Below, in pieces: positions 1 to 12,064 of a stretch of 64,000 nt of DNA. A program made the translations under genes and the position numbers. Every line of letters starts with the position of its first letter. The stretch's first letter is position 1. A model generated the notes under the pieces. That model did no database searches, was not told the DNA's origin, and was given only the letters and a program-made list of their open reading frames with translations. The DNA comes from Portulaca oleracea (lineage: Eukaryota; Streptophyta; Magnoliopsida; Caryophyllales; Portulacaceae). Location of the stretch: NCBI GenBank assembly GCA_029582165.1, contig CM055872.1, positions 44,774,695-44,838,694 on the forward strand, given 5' to 3'.

Positions 1-3000
1 AGCAAATGCAAAAACTTGAAGTACATTGACGAGGATATTGTGAAGCTACATTTGTACAAACACGGCTTTCGGCCAAATGATTATGTTTGGATAAGTCACG
101 GGAGGACTTTTGCCACTCTCGAGGGTAGTGGTCAAACTGTTAACGCTGTGGTTGATGGGTCTTCTAGTACTGGAGGTGTCAACAGTATGCAAGAAATGAT
201 CACCGATGCCAAGGGCCATATGCCTTTGAGCTGCGATGATGATACGAGGGAAGATGAGCCAGAGGAAGGGACTAAGAAGTTCTTAGAAATGCTCGATACC
301 TCCAAAAAGCCTTTGTATGAAGGTTGCGACATGTCTTTGTTGTCGGTTGTCTCACGGATGATTAACATAAAATGTGAGTACAATCTCCCAAATAAAGCCG
401 TAGACAGTCTGTTAACCTTAATGAAAGACGTATGTCCCCCTGGCAATGAGATGGCAGATACCTACTATCAAGCGAAGAAATTGCTTGGTGCTTTAGAACA
501 TCCACATGAGAGAATCGACGCGTGTCCCAATGGGTGTGTGTTGTTTTGGAAGGAGAAAGCTGACTTAGATAAGTGTGACCAATGCGGAGCCGATAGGTAT
601 GCTAAAACGACGTTGCGTGGGAAACGCATTGCACACAAGCAATTGATTTACTTTCCAATCGGGCCGAGGTTGCAAAGATTGTATGCAACTAAGACATCTG
701 CGGAGCACATGAGATGGCACTCAATGAATGCACGTGAAGATGGAACTATGGTTCATCTGTGCGACATTGAAGCGTGGAAGCATTTTGATGCCCTTCATAA
801 GGAATTTTCGTCCGAACCCCGAAACGTACGGTTGGGGCTATGCACAGATGGTTTTGCACCTTTCGGCAGTTTCGGTCAGTCGTATTCATGTTGGCCGGTG
901 ATTGCAACTCCATATAATTTGCCACCTTGGTTGTGCATGAAGAAGCAGTACTTGTTTCTGATTCTGTTAATTCCTAGGTCGAAAAGTCCAAAGGGAAATC
1001 TTGATGTCTACTTGCAACCGTTAATCGATGAGTTAAAACATTTATGGGAGGTTGGAATTGACACGTATGATGTCTCCAAGAAGCAAAATTTTAAAATGAA
1101 GGCATCCGTGTTGTGGACCATAAGCGATTTTCCGGCATACGGAATGCTCTCTGGTTGGACCACAGCGGGGAAAAAGTCTTGTCCCTACTGTATGAGAACA
1201 CAAAGGCTAGATGGTTACAACATGGTAGGAAACATTCTTGGTTTGATTGTCATAGACAATTTCTCCCAGAGAACCATCCATTTCGAAAAAATAAGAGCGC
1301 TTTCTCAAAGAATAAGGAAGAAAATTCACCTCCACCCCCTCGATTGAGTGGGGAAAAAATTTGGGATCGTGTATGTAATTTCCCGAGCTCCACGGAACAG
1401 CATAACCGTGTTGATGGGTATTTAGAGTCTCACAATTGGAACAAGATAATCATATTTTGGGAGTTGCCGTATTGGAAAGATCTTAAAATCCGACACAACT
1501 TGGATGTCATGCATATTGAGAAGAATGTATTTGATCAAGTGTTGAATACCATCATGAGTGTCAAAGGCAAGACGAAGGATGATAAGAACTCACGTAGGGA
1601 CCAAGCCACCCATTGCAAGCGCCGTCGGCTAAACATTCAAAAAACTCATCACCAAGATGGGACTAGCACCGAAACTATGTCGAGCGCTCCCTATCAAATG
1701 GGTAAAGAAGAAGTTAAGGCCTTGTGTGAGTGGTTGAAAGGCCTCAAACTCCCTGATGGCTATGCGAGCAATCTGAGCAGATGTGTTGATCCCAAAAATT
1801 CAAAGTTACAAGGGTTGAAGAGTCATGATTGTCATGTTTTCATGGAGAGGTTGTTACCAATTGCAACCAGGGAGCTACTTCCTCAAAAAGTTTGGAAACC
1901 ATTGACTGAACTCAACCAGTTCTTTAGAGATTTATGTGCTTCTAATGTAAAGGTGAGTGACATGATCCGGTTAGAGAGAAACATGCCGGAAATTCTATGT
2001 AAGTTGGAAACGATATTTCCCCCTTCCTTCTTCAATGTCATGGAACACCTTCCTGTACATCTTCCTTATAAAGCAACGATGGGAGGACCTGTGCAGTATA
2101 GGTGGATGTATCCTTTTGAAAGGTACAACTAAACTTACATATCTTTCATAGTTACTATGAGATGAATTATGTATCTTAAGGAAACATCAATGTTTGTTAC
2201 TTGTAAAATGTTGTAGATTTTTGCACCACTTAAAGAAAAAAGTGGGGAACAAGGCACGAGTAGAATTGTCTATCTACAATGCATACCTAACAGAGGAGAT
2301 AGCAAACTTCTGTGATGCATATTTTGCCCCCGAAGTTCAAACAAAGTCTAGGGAACTTAAAAGAAACGCATGCCCTGATGTGAAACACGTTAACGATGTT
2401 AACAAACCCCTCCCTGATGTGTTTTCCTCAAACATTGGATATGCGCATAGTGAGGGTCAAAAGAGGTACCTCAACCAACAAGAGTTTGCTGTGGCGCACG
2501 CATATGTTATTTCAAATGGCGAGTTGTTGGAAAAGTATGAAAGGTATGTACGATTGCACGTCGCTATGTGTATGTACATGCTCCATGTAACTAATTACCT
2601 AGTTAACACCTTAAATTATTTGTTCAAAGGCAATTTGAAGAAGACATGTGCTTATCACATGCACGCACACAAATAGGGGATTTGTGGAGCAAATTTGGCA
2701 AACAATTTCCCGAATGGTTTAAACAAAAGATGAACGATCAAGTTTGATTGAATTAGTAAGATTCTAGTTCAATTATCATAATGTTGTCCACTTGAAGTTG
2801 ACGACTTTGCTAAAGTTATATTGTGTAGGCTATCAGTTCAAATGAAGCGGACGACTTTATTCGAGCGTTAGCCTACGGTCCCAACAAAAATGTGCGTTGG
2901 TGGAACCATTACTACATTAACAACTACAATTTCCAAGTCCAACGGCAAGGAAAGTCGAACAGCAACTCTAGGTATATGTCAACGGAATGCACAGCGTAGA

Positions 3001-3525
3001 CTTCTATGGGACGCTCCAAGAAGTGATTCAGTTGGAATACTTAGGAAGATTTGGAAATTACAAAGTTGTTTTGTTCAAAGTTGATTGGTTTGACTCCGTC
3101 CATGGTTTGAACAAAAATGAGCATTACAATCTCGTGGATTGAACCACACAAAACGATATCGAGTATATGAACCATTCGTGCTGGCATGCCAAGCAATGCA
3201 AGTGTTTTGTACTCATTATCCTAGTACAAGGCGAGATAGAAATCAGTGGTGGGCAACACTCATCATAAAGCCGAGGTCAACGATTGACGGCATTGATGAT
3301 GCCGCATATCAAGAGGATAGCACTGAAAATCCTCCAACACTATCTGGCATTGATGAGGACCAAATCGAAGATCGAGATGACTTAAGTGATGAGGAAGCCA
3401 TGAACGATGATGCTAATGAATCCATTATGGGGAAAGAAGGAGTGGGAATAGAGGAGGATAATATGATAGACCCTATTTGTACCGAGATTATTAGTAGTGA
3501 CGATGAAGAGGAGTATGAGGAGTGA
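1..3525 (+). pseudogene. TNP2-like CACTA transposase, frameshifted, 5' end outside window
   Basis: This gene would encode the CACTA transposase that cuts the element ends. Reading is open from base 1 (it starts S-K-C-K-N, inside the transposase-associated zinc region), so the true start is upstream. The TNP2 core includes WTISDFPAYGMLSGW followed by CPYCM near 1100-1190. One base is missing near 1192 and the frame then resumes as ENTKARW...FDCHRQFLP. Likely introns are 2123-2216, 2544-2629 and 2742-2828: removing them restores the family sequence (for example PFER then FLHHLKK, and KYER then QFEEDMC). The DUF4218/DUF4216-like C-terminal part runs to 3525 with further frame breaks near 2971 and 3138 and ends in an acidic tail. 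I infer it is inactive. Confidence 0.85.
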
Positions 3526-3649
3526 ATTCTATTATCTTGTCAATATACATTACTAGTCATTGAACTTTTATTATATTCACAACTTGGTTAAAAATTTTCA
3601 AGTACCTAGTTGAAGCCAATGCATTCTACTCGTACGCATGTCATTTTTC

Positions 3650-5425
3650 ATATGGCGTGTGGCCGTGCATGTTTAACATGTGTTTTGGATTGAATTTGAA
3701 CTCCGGCGTGTGGCCGTGCATGTTTAATATGTATTTTGGATTGTATTTGATCTATGGCGTGCGGCCGTGCATTTTTTATGTGTGTTTGGAATTTATTTGA
3801 ACTCCGGCGTGTGACCGTGCATGTTTAAAGTTTCTTTTGGATTGAATTTGAACTCCGGCTTGTGGTCGTGCATGTTTAATATGCGTTTTGGATTGTATTT
3901 GAACTACGGCGTGTGGCCGTACATGCTTAATGTTAGTTTTGGATTGTAATTGAACTACGGCGTGTGGCCGTGCATTGTTTATGTGTGTTTGGAATTTATT
4001 TGAACTCCGGCATGTGGCCGTGCATGTTTAAAGTTTCTTTTGGATTGAATTTGAACTCCGGCGTGCGGCAGTGCATGTTTAATATGTGTTTTGGATAGTA
4101 TTTGAACTACGGCGTGTGGCCGTGCATGTTTAATGTTAGTTTTGGATTGTATTTGAACTACGGCGTGTGGCCATGCATTGTTTATGTGTGTTTGGAATTT
4201 ATTTGAACTCCGGCGTGTGGCCGTGCATGTTTAATATGTGTTTTGGATTGAATTTGAACTCCGGCGTGTAATCGTGCATGTTTTATGGGTGTTTTGGATT
4301 GTATTTGAACTACGGGGTGTGGCCGTGCATTGTTTATGTGTGTTTGGAATTTATTTGAACTCTGGCGTGTGGCCGTGCATGTTTAACATGTGTTTTGGAT
4401 TGAATTTGAACTCTGGCATGTGGCCGTGCATGTTTAATATGTATTTTGGATTGTATTTGATCTATGGCATGCGGCCGTGCATTGTTAATGTGTGTTTGGA
4501 ATTTATTTGAACTTCGGCGTGTGGCCGTGCATGTTTAAAGTTTCTTTTGGATTGTATTTGAACTCTGCGTGTGGTCGTGCATGTTTAATATGTGTTTTGG
4601 ATTGTATTTGAACTACAGCGTGTGGTCGTGCATGTTCAATGTTAGTTTTGGATTGTATTTGAGCTACGGCGTGTAGCCGTGCATTGTTTATGTGTTTGGA
4701 ATTTATTTGAACTCCAGCGTGTGGCCGTGCATGTTTAATGTGTTTTGGATTGAATTTGAACTCCGGCGTGTGGCCGTGCATGTTTAATATGTGTTTTGGA
4801 TTGAATTTGAACTCTGGTGTGTGGTCGTGCCTGTTTTATAGGTGTTTTGGATTGTATTTGAACTACGGCGTGTGGCCGTGCATTGTTTATGTGTGTTTGG
4901 AATTTATTTGAACTCCGACGTGTGGCCGTGCATGTTTAATATGTGTTTTGGATTGAATTTGAACTCCGGCGTGTGGCCGTGCATGTTTAATATGTGTTTT
5001 GGATTGAATTTGCACTCTGGCGTGTCGCCGTGCATCTTTTATAGGTGTTTTGGATTGTATTTGAACTACGGCGTGTGACCGTTCATGTTTAATATGTGTT
5101 TTGGATTGGATTGAATTTGAACTCCGGCGTGTGACCGTGCATGTTTAATATGTGTTTTGGATTGAATTTGCACTCCGGCGTGTGGCCGTGCATGTTTTAT
5201 GGCTGTTTTGGATTGTATTTGAACTACGGCGTGTGGCCATGCATGTTTAATATGTGTTTGGAATTTATTTGAACTCCGGCGTATAGCCGTGCATGTTTAA
5301 TATGTGTTTTGGATTGAATTTGAACTCCGGCGTGTGGTCGTGCATGTTTTATGGGTGTTTTGGATTGAATTTGAACTACGGCGTGTGGCCATGCATGTTT
5401 TATGCCTGTTTTTTATTGTATTTGC
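3650..5425. repeat. Minisatellite, about 51-bp units, about 35 copies
   Basis: A tandem array built on a unit of about 51 bp with the core GGCGTGTGGCCGTGCATGTT followed by a variable tail (TTGGATTGAATTTGAACTCC and variants). Variants such as TTTGAACTACGG and TTTGATCTATGG alternate, so there is higher-order structure. Because 51 is divisible by three, several frames stay open and produce spurious Cys/Gly-rich reading frames (17-residue repeats). It lies between the TNP2 gene and the last exon of the second CACTA gene, probably in an intron or intergenic part of the element. Confidence 0.95.
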
Positions 5426-5448
5426 TACTTATGTATGAATGCGTGCAG

Positions 5449-5748
5449 GAAACTTTTTGCCAAAAGTGTGAGGAACGTTGCATAATTGAGAACTCCCCGG
5501 AAGCTAGGGAGTTGTACCTCCAACTGGCAGGGGGGTACAAACCCAAAGACCAAGTTGTATATGGTCTTGGGAGTGCGACCTCGCACTTCTATGATACTCC
5601 ATGCCCTGCCCAAGGTAGTTCTTCTTCTTCTTCGAGGAATCCCCACGCAACTCCGTCCACTTATGCTATTGTGCGAGATCAACTTGCTGCCCACTCGTCC
5701 GCCCTCTCACAGATTCAAAGCCCATTGACCCAAGTTTTCCAACATTAA
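5449..5748 (+). CDS. Last exon of second CACTA gene (Ptta/En/Spm-like)
   Basis: A reading frame of about 99 codons begins after a good acceptor (GCGTGCAG at 5441-5448) and ends at TAA 5746-5748. The motif VYGLGSATSHFY resembles the C-terminal part of plant Ptta/En/Spm transposase-like proteins, which are thought to bind subterminal repeats. A Ser-rich stretch and a Gln/Leu-rich tail follow. The upstream exons are not recognisable; the frame is continuous with the minisatellite from about 5293, but the acceptor favours a separate exon. Whether it is still expressed cannot be judged. Confidence 0.55.
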   Translation, partial: ETFCQKCEERCIIENSPEARELYLQLAGGYKPKDQVVYGLGSATSHFYDTPCPAQGSSSSSSRNPHATPSTYAIVRDQLAAHSSALSQIQSPLTQVFQH

Positions 5749-5980
5749 CAACAAGGCAGTAGTTCTTCTTCGCCATCTCAATATTTCCCCAACCTTGAAC
5801 TTATGCAATTTTATGAACTTATGTACGGATATTAAGTATGAAACGTATGTATGTATGAAACTTAGCTTGAACTTTTAGTTATGAACTTTTAGCTATTATA
5901 TATATGTATGAACTTTTAGTTATGCAATATTATATATGTTTAAGTATGTTATGTATGAAACTGACAGGTGAAAAAATACG

Positions 5981-5981
<1 letters not shown>

Positions 5982-6041
<60 letters not shown>
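5982..6041. repeat. (TA)n microsatellite
   Basis: About 30 uninterrupted TA dinucleotides inside the CACTA element, between its last exon and the subterminal repeats. Confidence 0.95.
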
Positions 6042-6043
<2 letters not shown>

Positions 6044-6055
6044 AATATAATAAGC

Positions 6056-6475
6056 AGCGACCGATATTTCTACAAATACAGTATGATTAGAACCTAGTCG
6101 ATTTCAATCCAGAATTTTTTTTAAAAAAATTTAAATAAAATCCGCGACCGATATATATCAGTCGCTGACTATTAGTCACTATTTTGCGATCGATACATGG
6201 CGACCGATAGCGTATCGGTCGCTACATTTGCGATTGATATATTTGCGATTGATATATGGTATCGGTCGCTGATTAGCGACCGATACGTATCGGTCGCCCC
6301 ATCGTATATCGGACGCAAGTTTGGCGACCGGTTGGTATCGATCGCTCGGTTCGTCAAACGACGGATATGCAGCGACCGATACGTATCGGTCGCTAATATC
6401 GGTCGCCCGCCCTCTTCTGTGACCGATAGAGCCCGTTTGCGACCGATAGTAACGGTCGCCGCAAGCCTGTTCTGT
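6056..6475. repeat. CACTA subterminal palindromic repeats
   Basis: The motif GCGACCGATA occurs many times in both orientations and often as a palindrome (GCGACCGATACGTATCGGTC at about 6278 and again at about 6373). Clustered short repeats in both orientations next to the terminus are the usual binding sites for the TNPA-type protein of CACTA elements. The proximity of the terminus at 6481 supports this reading. Confidence 0.8.
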
Positions 6476-6481
6476 TGTAGT

Positions 6482-7545
6482 TATATTATATTTACCGTTC
6501 TTTTTGCCCCGCCTAGCCTTTGTTTACCCTTCTTTCACGATTGAACCCTGACAATACAAGCCTTGGCCTTTGATATTCAGTATCCCTTTGCCTTGCTTGG
6601 TTGAATGAGAGTTTGTCGCTTTTTTTGGAAGGTACAGTTGATTTGGTGTGTTTGGTTATGTTTTTCATATATTATATCGATGTCGAAGTTATAATTCCAT
6701 AGTTTTCTTCTCCCCGATAACCCACCAAAAAAAAAAAAAGAGAAGTATAAAATAAAAAAAAAGAGAGAAAAAGACTTCTAAAAAGAAAAGGGTGTTTAGG
6801 AAGATTCAATTTAAAGTTCTAAAAACTTTGACCTGGTTGTATTCAGTTGAGATGTTTCATATTGTTGAGGGTGAAAGGTGAAATTCCTTGTATACACTAA
6901 GCAAGAAAGCGAGTTTAGAGTGTTATACTCATTGAAATTCAATCCAAGCATGGCTCTTAACTCCTCATTCCCATATTTTACCCCTCCTTTCCCCTAACCT
7001 AAGTCCCGTTACAACCCGATAAAGTCCTTTTGATTGTCACTTGTGCATTGCATACTAGTAGTGGAGAGCGAGGTCCTTACCAAGCTAATGGCAGCTTGTT
7101 TCTATTGGTTTAAGTATGAGAAAAACCCACATACATATTGAAATTTGAGTGATTGAGTGATTTGATTCTTTCCTATGTGAGGTTTGCTCTTTTTGACTGA
7201 CTTACGTCCATAACTAACCGCGCACATTTGCATTATTCTTAAGACTGTTGGCGGATTTATGCTTCTGAAATGCTTGTTCTCTCCTTTTGGTTTCGAAAAT
7301 TTCTTTCTTTCTCTTTTGAACTGAGTTTTGATCTTGTGCAGACTGATCTTTGTGCTTGCTTGTTGAATTGATGTGTTTGAATGGTTAGCCTGAGGGGCTG
7401 TTAAGATTTTGTTTTTGTAATCCTATCGAAAACTCTTTCCGCTTCTTTCTCTTCTTAGGTTTTATTTTTCCTGTTTGAGCCCTAATCCTCCTGTTTTCAA
7501 TTTTGACTTGCTTGGGGACAAGCAAGAGCTAAGCATGGGGGGATT
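6482..7545 (+). mobile_element. 3' internal region of an Athila/Tat-like Ty3 element
   Basis: This noncoding, pyrimidine-rich stretch ends in CTTGGGGACAAGCAAGAGC and a purine tract (GCATGGGGGGATT, 7535-7545) directly before an LTR starting TGATAAC. That arrangement is typical of the polypurine tract and 3' end of Athila/Tat-lineage Ty3 retrotransposons. No coding domain is visible here. The CACTA element interrupts it at 6481. Confidence 0.65.
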
Positions 7546-9004
7546 TGATAACTCGTTTTTATATAGAGTTTTTAGGGCTCAAAACATGTCAGTCTAATGC
7601 TTTTTATACCCGAAATCCCGTATTTTTATGACAATTTCTGTGATTTATATACTTGTTCGCGAGTTTGGTGTCTTTTACAAGAATTAGTGGAATTATGTCA
7701 AAAAGCATAAATTGGAGGAAAAATAACAAAAATCAAAGAAAATAAAAAAAAGAAGTTGAAGAAGAAGAAAAGAAAGAAGGAAGGACGGCCCAGTTCGTCA
7801 CGGCCCAAACCCAGTTAAGGCGGAAGAACAAGGCGCGGCTAGTGTTTCTAAAACACAGCCAACGCCTTGTCCAGAAACTTTAGAAGGCGAGCAATGCCAA
7901 AACGCAGCTGGTGTTTTTGAGGCGCAGCTAGCGGCAAGACACGGAGGAGCACCGCTTTTTGGGCAAAACGCAGCCAGCGTTTCCAAAATGCAAGCGGCGT
8001 TTTGTGCCCTAATCCAGCCCTATAAAAGGAGTTGTCATCCGCTGTTTGGGAGAGTATTATTCAAGCTTTGACATCGGTTTTTGGAGCAGTTTTAGTGAGA
8101 ATATTAGCCTAGCTTTAGAGAGTTTTTAGAATAGATTTTAGATACTTTCTTTACAGTTAATTCCAAAACATTGTTATTAGATTAGATTGTTGCTAGTGAT
8201 CGAAGAACACGAAAGAGATCGATTCAGGTGACACGAAGAGATCGATTCCGCCAATTCGAATACGGTTTATTTCTATTTTACATTCATACTTTCTTGTTCT
8301 TGTTTAGATTTTGCGATTTTACTTTCAGAATCATGAGTAGCTAATTTCCCTTGTTTTGGGGATAAACTCGATGTCTATTGATTGAATTTGAATACAGTCT
8401 CGGTGTTGGTTATCCTTTTATTCGTTTAATCTGCGTGTATTGTATGTCATGGTAACTTGGCAACAGAACGACAGTTTGAGCCTTTACTTGGTTTTAGATT
8501 CTCGACAACAGAACGACAGTTTGAGTCTTGAATTGGAATGCGTAGATTGAATAGATTTAGAAAATAGTTAGACATAATAATTCTTGCCTAGGGTCAATTT
8601 ATAATCAGTTCTTCATCCTTGATTAGATTAAATAGTTAGAAATAATGTTTAGTTTAATCACTGTAACTCACCTAGGATCGAAAGATCGAAGTGATAAGGC
8701 CTAGAAAGATTATAGACCCCGAATTATCTTTTCACATGCACCGGGATTGTTGATAATTTGGTTGATTGACTAGAGTGGACTCCCCTGAACGCTTTTAATT
8801 ATTTGGTTAAACCCTAAAAATTTCGGCTTTCTTAGTTTAGTTTTAGAAGATCTTACCACAACCTTTGGATCGACCTAGCATTCTTTGTGGCGAACTAGTT
8901 TAGTGCGTGGTTGAACGCAAATCCCTGAGAGAGAACGATATTTTATTACTACACAGACCCGTACACTTGCAGTACAAAGACACCTATACGTTTTAGGTCT
9001 GTCA
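7546..9004 (+). mobile_element. 3' LTR of Athila/Tat-like Ty3 element
   Basis: The LTR begins TGATAACTCG right after the polypurine tract and ends TGTCA (1459 bp). A TATA box (TATAAAAGG, 8021-8029) supports plus-strand orientation. The end carries GTACACTTGCAGTACAAAG, a run I recognise from related plant LTRs. Nothing of the matching 5' LTR is in the window, so no target duplication can be checked. Confidence 0.7.
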
Positions 9005-9960
9005 ATGATCAAAAACTGGTCAGCCGTACTCAGAAATCCTAGCGGATTTTGGGGTGGAGTGTAAAAAATTGTCCCATCAGGCTATAAAAAGGGACTTTTT
9101 CTCAGTTTTAGGAGGGTTTTTTGGTGAGGTAGAACTTGGGTACTCTGCACATCAAATCGTGTGAGAAAAGTTTTCCTTTATTCGGAGCACATAAATTTTA
9201 GCGGATTTCTACTGGAAATCTTAGCGGATTTTTAAGCCAAGGGTCAGTTTCAGAATCTACTCTGTCAACACACGGGTTCGACTCAAGAATCGTAGCGGAT
9301 TTTTTAATACACCAGCCAAGCCACAGTTTCGGATTCAATGTGGGTAATTGTTTATTTGCTTTGTTTGGTCCCATATTTGTAACAATGTTGCCCTTTTGCC
9401 CCGCCAGCTGTAATTTGTTTTTATACTTTATTTTACAAACTTTTTGTTATTTCATTTGCATGTATCGTTAATCCAAAAGAAGTGTGACAACTTTGTTTCT
9501 TTTTAGTTCGTTAATCCAAAAGAAGTGTTACAACTTTTGGTCCTTGCGGTTTGATAACAAATCAACCTTGTGCTACGGGTCAAGAACCCTAGCGGATTCT
9601 TGGTCGGTAGTCATGGTTGGGATGTCATTCGACCCACCTGTAACCAGCACCCTTGTCCAAAATGGGCTCGGACCTTGGTTGGCCATAAAATCCGCTAGGA
9701 TTCTTTAGTCCCAAGGTTCGGTCCATTTTTGGACGGGTAAACGTTGTCAAAATTTTGAGGATAAAAGTTTGATTGTGTTTTAGTTGCTGACTACATGAAA
9801 TAATATTTTAGAAAATAATAATTTTTGTCCATAAAACAATCCTAAATACACCCTAGGAAAAATAAGTCGTCTCACGTCGACTCGACACTCCGCAGGGGAC
9901 CGTGCCCTTCGAACCATGGGCCCTACAGATGTGCGTATCTTCTCCTTCGTACACCATTAA
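9005..9960. repeat. Spacer with dispersed AATCCTAGCGGATT palindromes
   Basis: No gene is supported here. Six copies of an imperfect palindrome close to AATCCTAGCGGATT occur at 9034-9050, 9193-9208, 9217-9233, 9288-9305, 9585-9600 and, inverted, 9687-9704. A TATA-like TATAAAAAGG is at about 9083. It may be an old LTR or DNA-transposon end, but I cannot assign a family. Confidence 0.6.
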
Positions 9961-11430
9961 TCTTAATGGTCAACATCATGGTCATTTCAAAGGTGGGCGT
10001 GGTCTAAGACAAGGTGATCCTTTATCCCCACTTTTATTTGTGATTGTTATGAAATATCTTTCTTGATTGTTACAAAATTTGCAATTTGATCCTAATTTTT
10101 CATATCATTCGGGTTGCAAGAATATGAAAATCAATCATCTCATGTTTGCGGATGACTTGGTTATCTTCTGTTCAGCCAATCGGGAGTCTATTAATTGTAT
10201 TGCAAATATTTTGGACCATTTTGCTGAATGTAGTGGACTTAAAGCAAATCAAAGTAAGTCTACTATAGTGTTTGCTGGATGTGATGAATGTCTGTCTCAG
10301 CAACTTGCTGATATTTTGGGCTTCGCTCAGAGCAATTTTCCTCTTAAATATCTGGGAGTTGTTATTATTAATGGGAGGATTGGTAAATTTGATTGTTTAA
10401 GTTTGGTGGAGAAAATTACTTCAAAAATCCGAATTTGGTCTTCAAGACATCTTTCTTATGCAACTCGTATACAGCTTGTTAACTCAGTTCTATTGAGCAT
10501 TTTTGGCTATTAGTCAAACATCTTTGTTCTGCCGAGTAATGTCATTGATCAGATTGTAAAATTTTGCCGAAATTTTATTTGGTTTGGCAAAGAAATTCCT
10601 ATATAATTCCTCTCATTGGTTGGGATACACTTTGTTCTACAAAGAAACTTGGTGGTGCTGGGTTGCGCAAACCTCGACTTTGGAACACTGCAACGGTGGG
10701 TAAATTGGTGTGGGATGTGGCTAAGAAAAAGGATAATCTTTGGGTACGATGGATTCATGAAAGGTATATCAAATCTCACAATTGGTTGCTTTACAAGCCA
10801 CTAATCACCAGTTCTTGGTGATGAAAACAAATCTGCAAGATCAAAGATATATAAAATAAAGCTGGGCAATCAAAATGTTTGGGATTGGAAGGGAGTAGAA
10901 AATGGAAACTTCTCTATCTCTAGATGTTATTACTCCTTGTTTCCTAGTAATGAGAAATGGCCTTTGTATCACATTTTTTCGAATGGTGGTTCTCCCCCTC
11001 TTCACTTGTTCTTGGCTTGGGTTGTTTCACACAACAAATTACTTGTTGTTGTTCATCTTGCTGCTCATGGAAATAATGTGAGGGTTACTTGCTGTTTGTG
11101 CAATCATTTGACAGAAACTGTGGATCATTTGTTTTCGGCTTGCCCGTTCATAAAGTAAGTGATGTCTCATTTTTGCAGAAAATGGAAGTTAATTAAACTT
11201 CAATTTCAGCTCACTGATTCATTGGCTTTCCAATTGGAAAAGTTCGAGGGAGAAATGGTTTTTAAAATCCATTATGGAGGCTTTAGCTACCTCTACCATA
11301 GCAATTGTTTGGGAAGCTAGAATTACAAAAATTCCCAGAAAATCACAAGGCATTATCTGAGGATGAAGTCATTAAGAACATTCATTATACTCTATTGCAT
11401 AGATTTTTATTTTTGGCAAAGAAGAGTCCT
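9960..11430 (+). pseudogene. L1-like LINE ORF2 fragment (RT, zf-RVT)
   Basis: A 5'-truncated plant L1-type ORF2. The reverse transcriptase core is seen as GLRQGDPLSPLLFVIV near 10000-10050 and the catalytic MFADDLVIF at about 10141-10170. The thumb (LKYLGVVI) follows, and a zinc-knuckle-type zf-RVT region (CCLCNHLTETVDHLFSACPF) is at about 11090-11150. Stops and frame changes occur at about 10063 (CGA to TGA, judged from the inverted copy), 10513 and 10820. The 3' UTR-like tail continues to about 11540. It cannot encode an active enzyme. Confidence 0.85.
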
Positions 11431-11573
11431 AAATACAATCGTTGTATAGAATTTCTACTTCAATAGGTGTTGTTTTCTGGTTCTCTGGGCCTTTTTGGGC
11501 TGTTTTGTATTCTCTTGGACTTTGTTTTGAAGTCTTTGGTAATGAAGAGTTACAATTCTGCCATATATATGTC

Positions 11574-11575
<2 letters not shown>

Positions 11576-11618
<43 letters not shown>

Positions 11619-11635
11619 GAGAGAGAGAGAAAGAT
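11576..11635. repeat. (TG)n and (GA)n microsatellite
   Basis: About 18 TG dinucleotides (11576-11612) followed by a short GA run. Confidence 0.95.
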
Positions 11636-11709
11636 CAATTTAGGGCTTCATATCATCGAATCAAATTATATTCCAAAAGATTAAAATTTCTAGAATTACT
11701 TTGATTTGA

Positions 11710-12064
11710 TTTGATTTGCTTTAAGTCCACTACATTCAGCAAAATGGTCCAAAATATTTGCAAAACAATTAATAGACTGTCGATTGGCTTAACACAAGAT
11801 AACCAAGTCATCCACAAACATGAGATGATTGATTTTCATATTCTTGCAACCTGGATGATATGAAAAATCAGGATCAAATTGTAAATTTTGTAACAATCGA
11901 GAAAGATATTTCATAACAATCACAAATAAAAGTGGGGATAAAGGATCACCTTGTCTTAGACCATGCCCACCTTTGAAATTAGGATCAAATTGTTTTGGGA
12001 TGGAAGCTGATCCGGACATGCTTAACATTTTTTGGGCTTCAACTTGCTCGAAATCAATAGCCAA
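11710..12064 (-). pseudogene. Inverted copy of LINE reverse-transcriptase segment
   Basis: The minus strand encodes a second piece of the same LINE family: FKGGHGLRQGDPLSPLLF followed by MFVDDLVILC and a stop. Bases 11710-11979 are an inverted copy of 9983-10253 at roughly 95 percent identity by eye. Upstream codons (11980-12064) extend into the conserved region before the RT motif. This copy retains CGA where the plus-strand copy has a stop, so the two arms diverged separately. Confidence 0.85.

Larger units (their letters stand above)
1..6481 (+). mobile_element. CACTA (En/Spm) DNA transposon, 3' part
   Basis: This is the right-hand portion of a large CACTA element; the left end lies before the window. 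In order it holds a decayed TNP2-type transposase, a minisatellite of about 51 bp units, the last exon of a second Ptta/En/Spm-like gene, a TA microsatellite and a cluster of palindromic subterminal repeats. The right end is read at about 6481, where CTGTTGTAGT is the reverse complement of the typical CACTACAACAG terminus, with the outermost C apparently mutated. Sequence beyond 6481 continues as the interior of a Ty3 element, so the CACTA most likely inserted into that element. The 3-bp target duplication cannot be tested without the left end. Confidence 0.85.

Noticed and set aside
132..446. Minus-strand frame of 104 codons
   Set aside because: It lies antisense within the TNP2 transposase exon and has no recognisable family; a shadow frame.
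4238..5078. Cys/Gly-rich frames in the minisatellite
   Set aside because: They arise because the repeat unit is a multiple of three; no start context or homology supports a gene.
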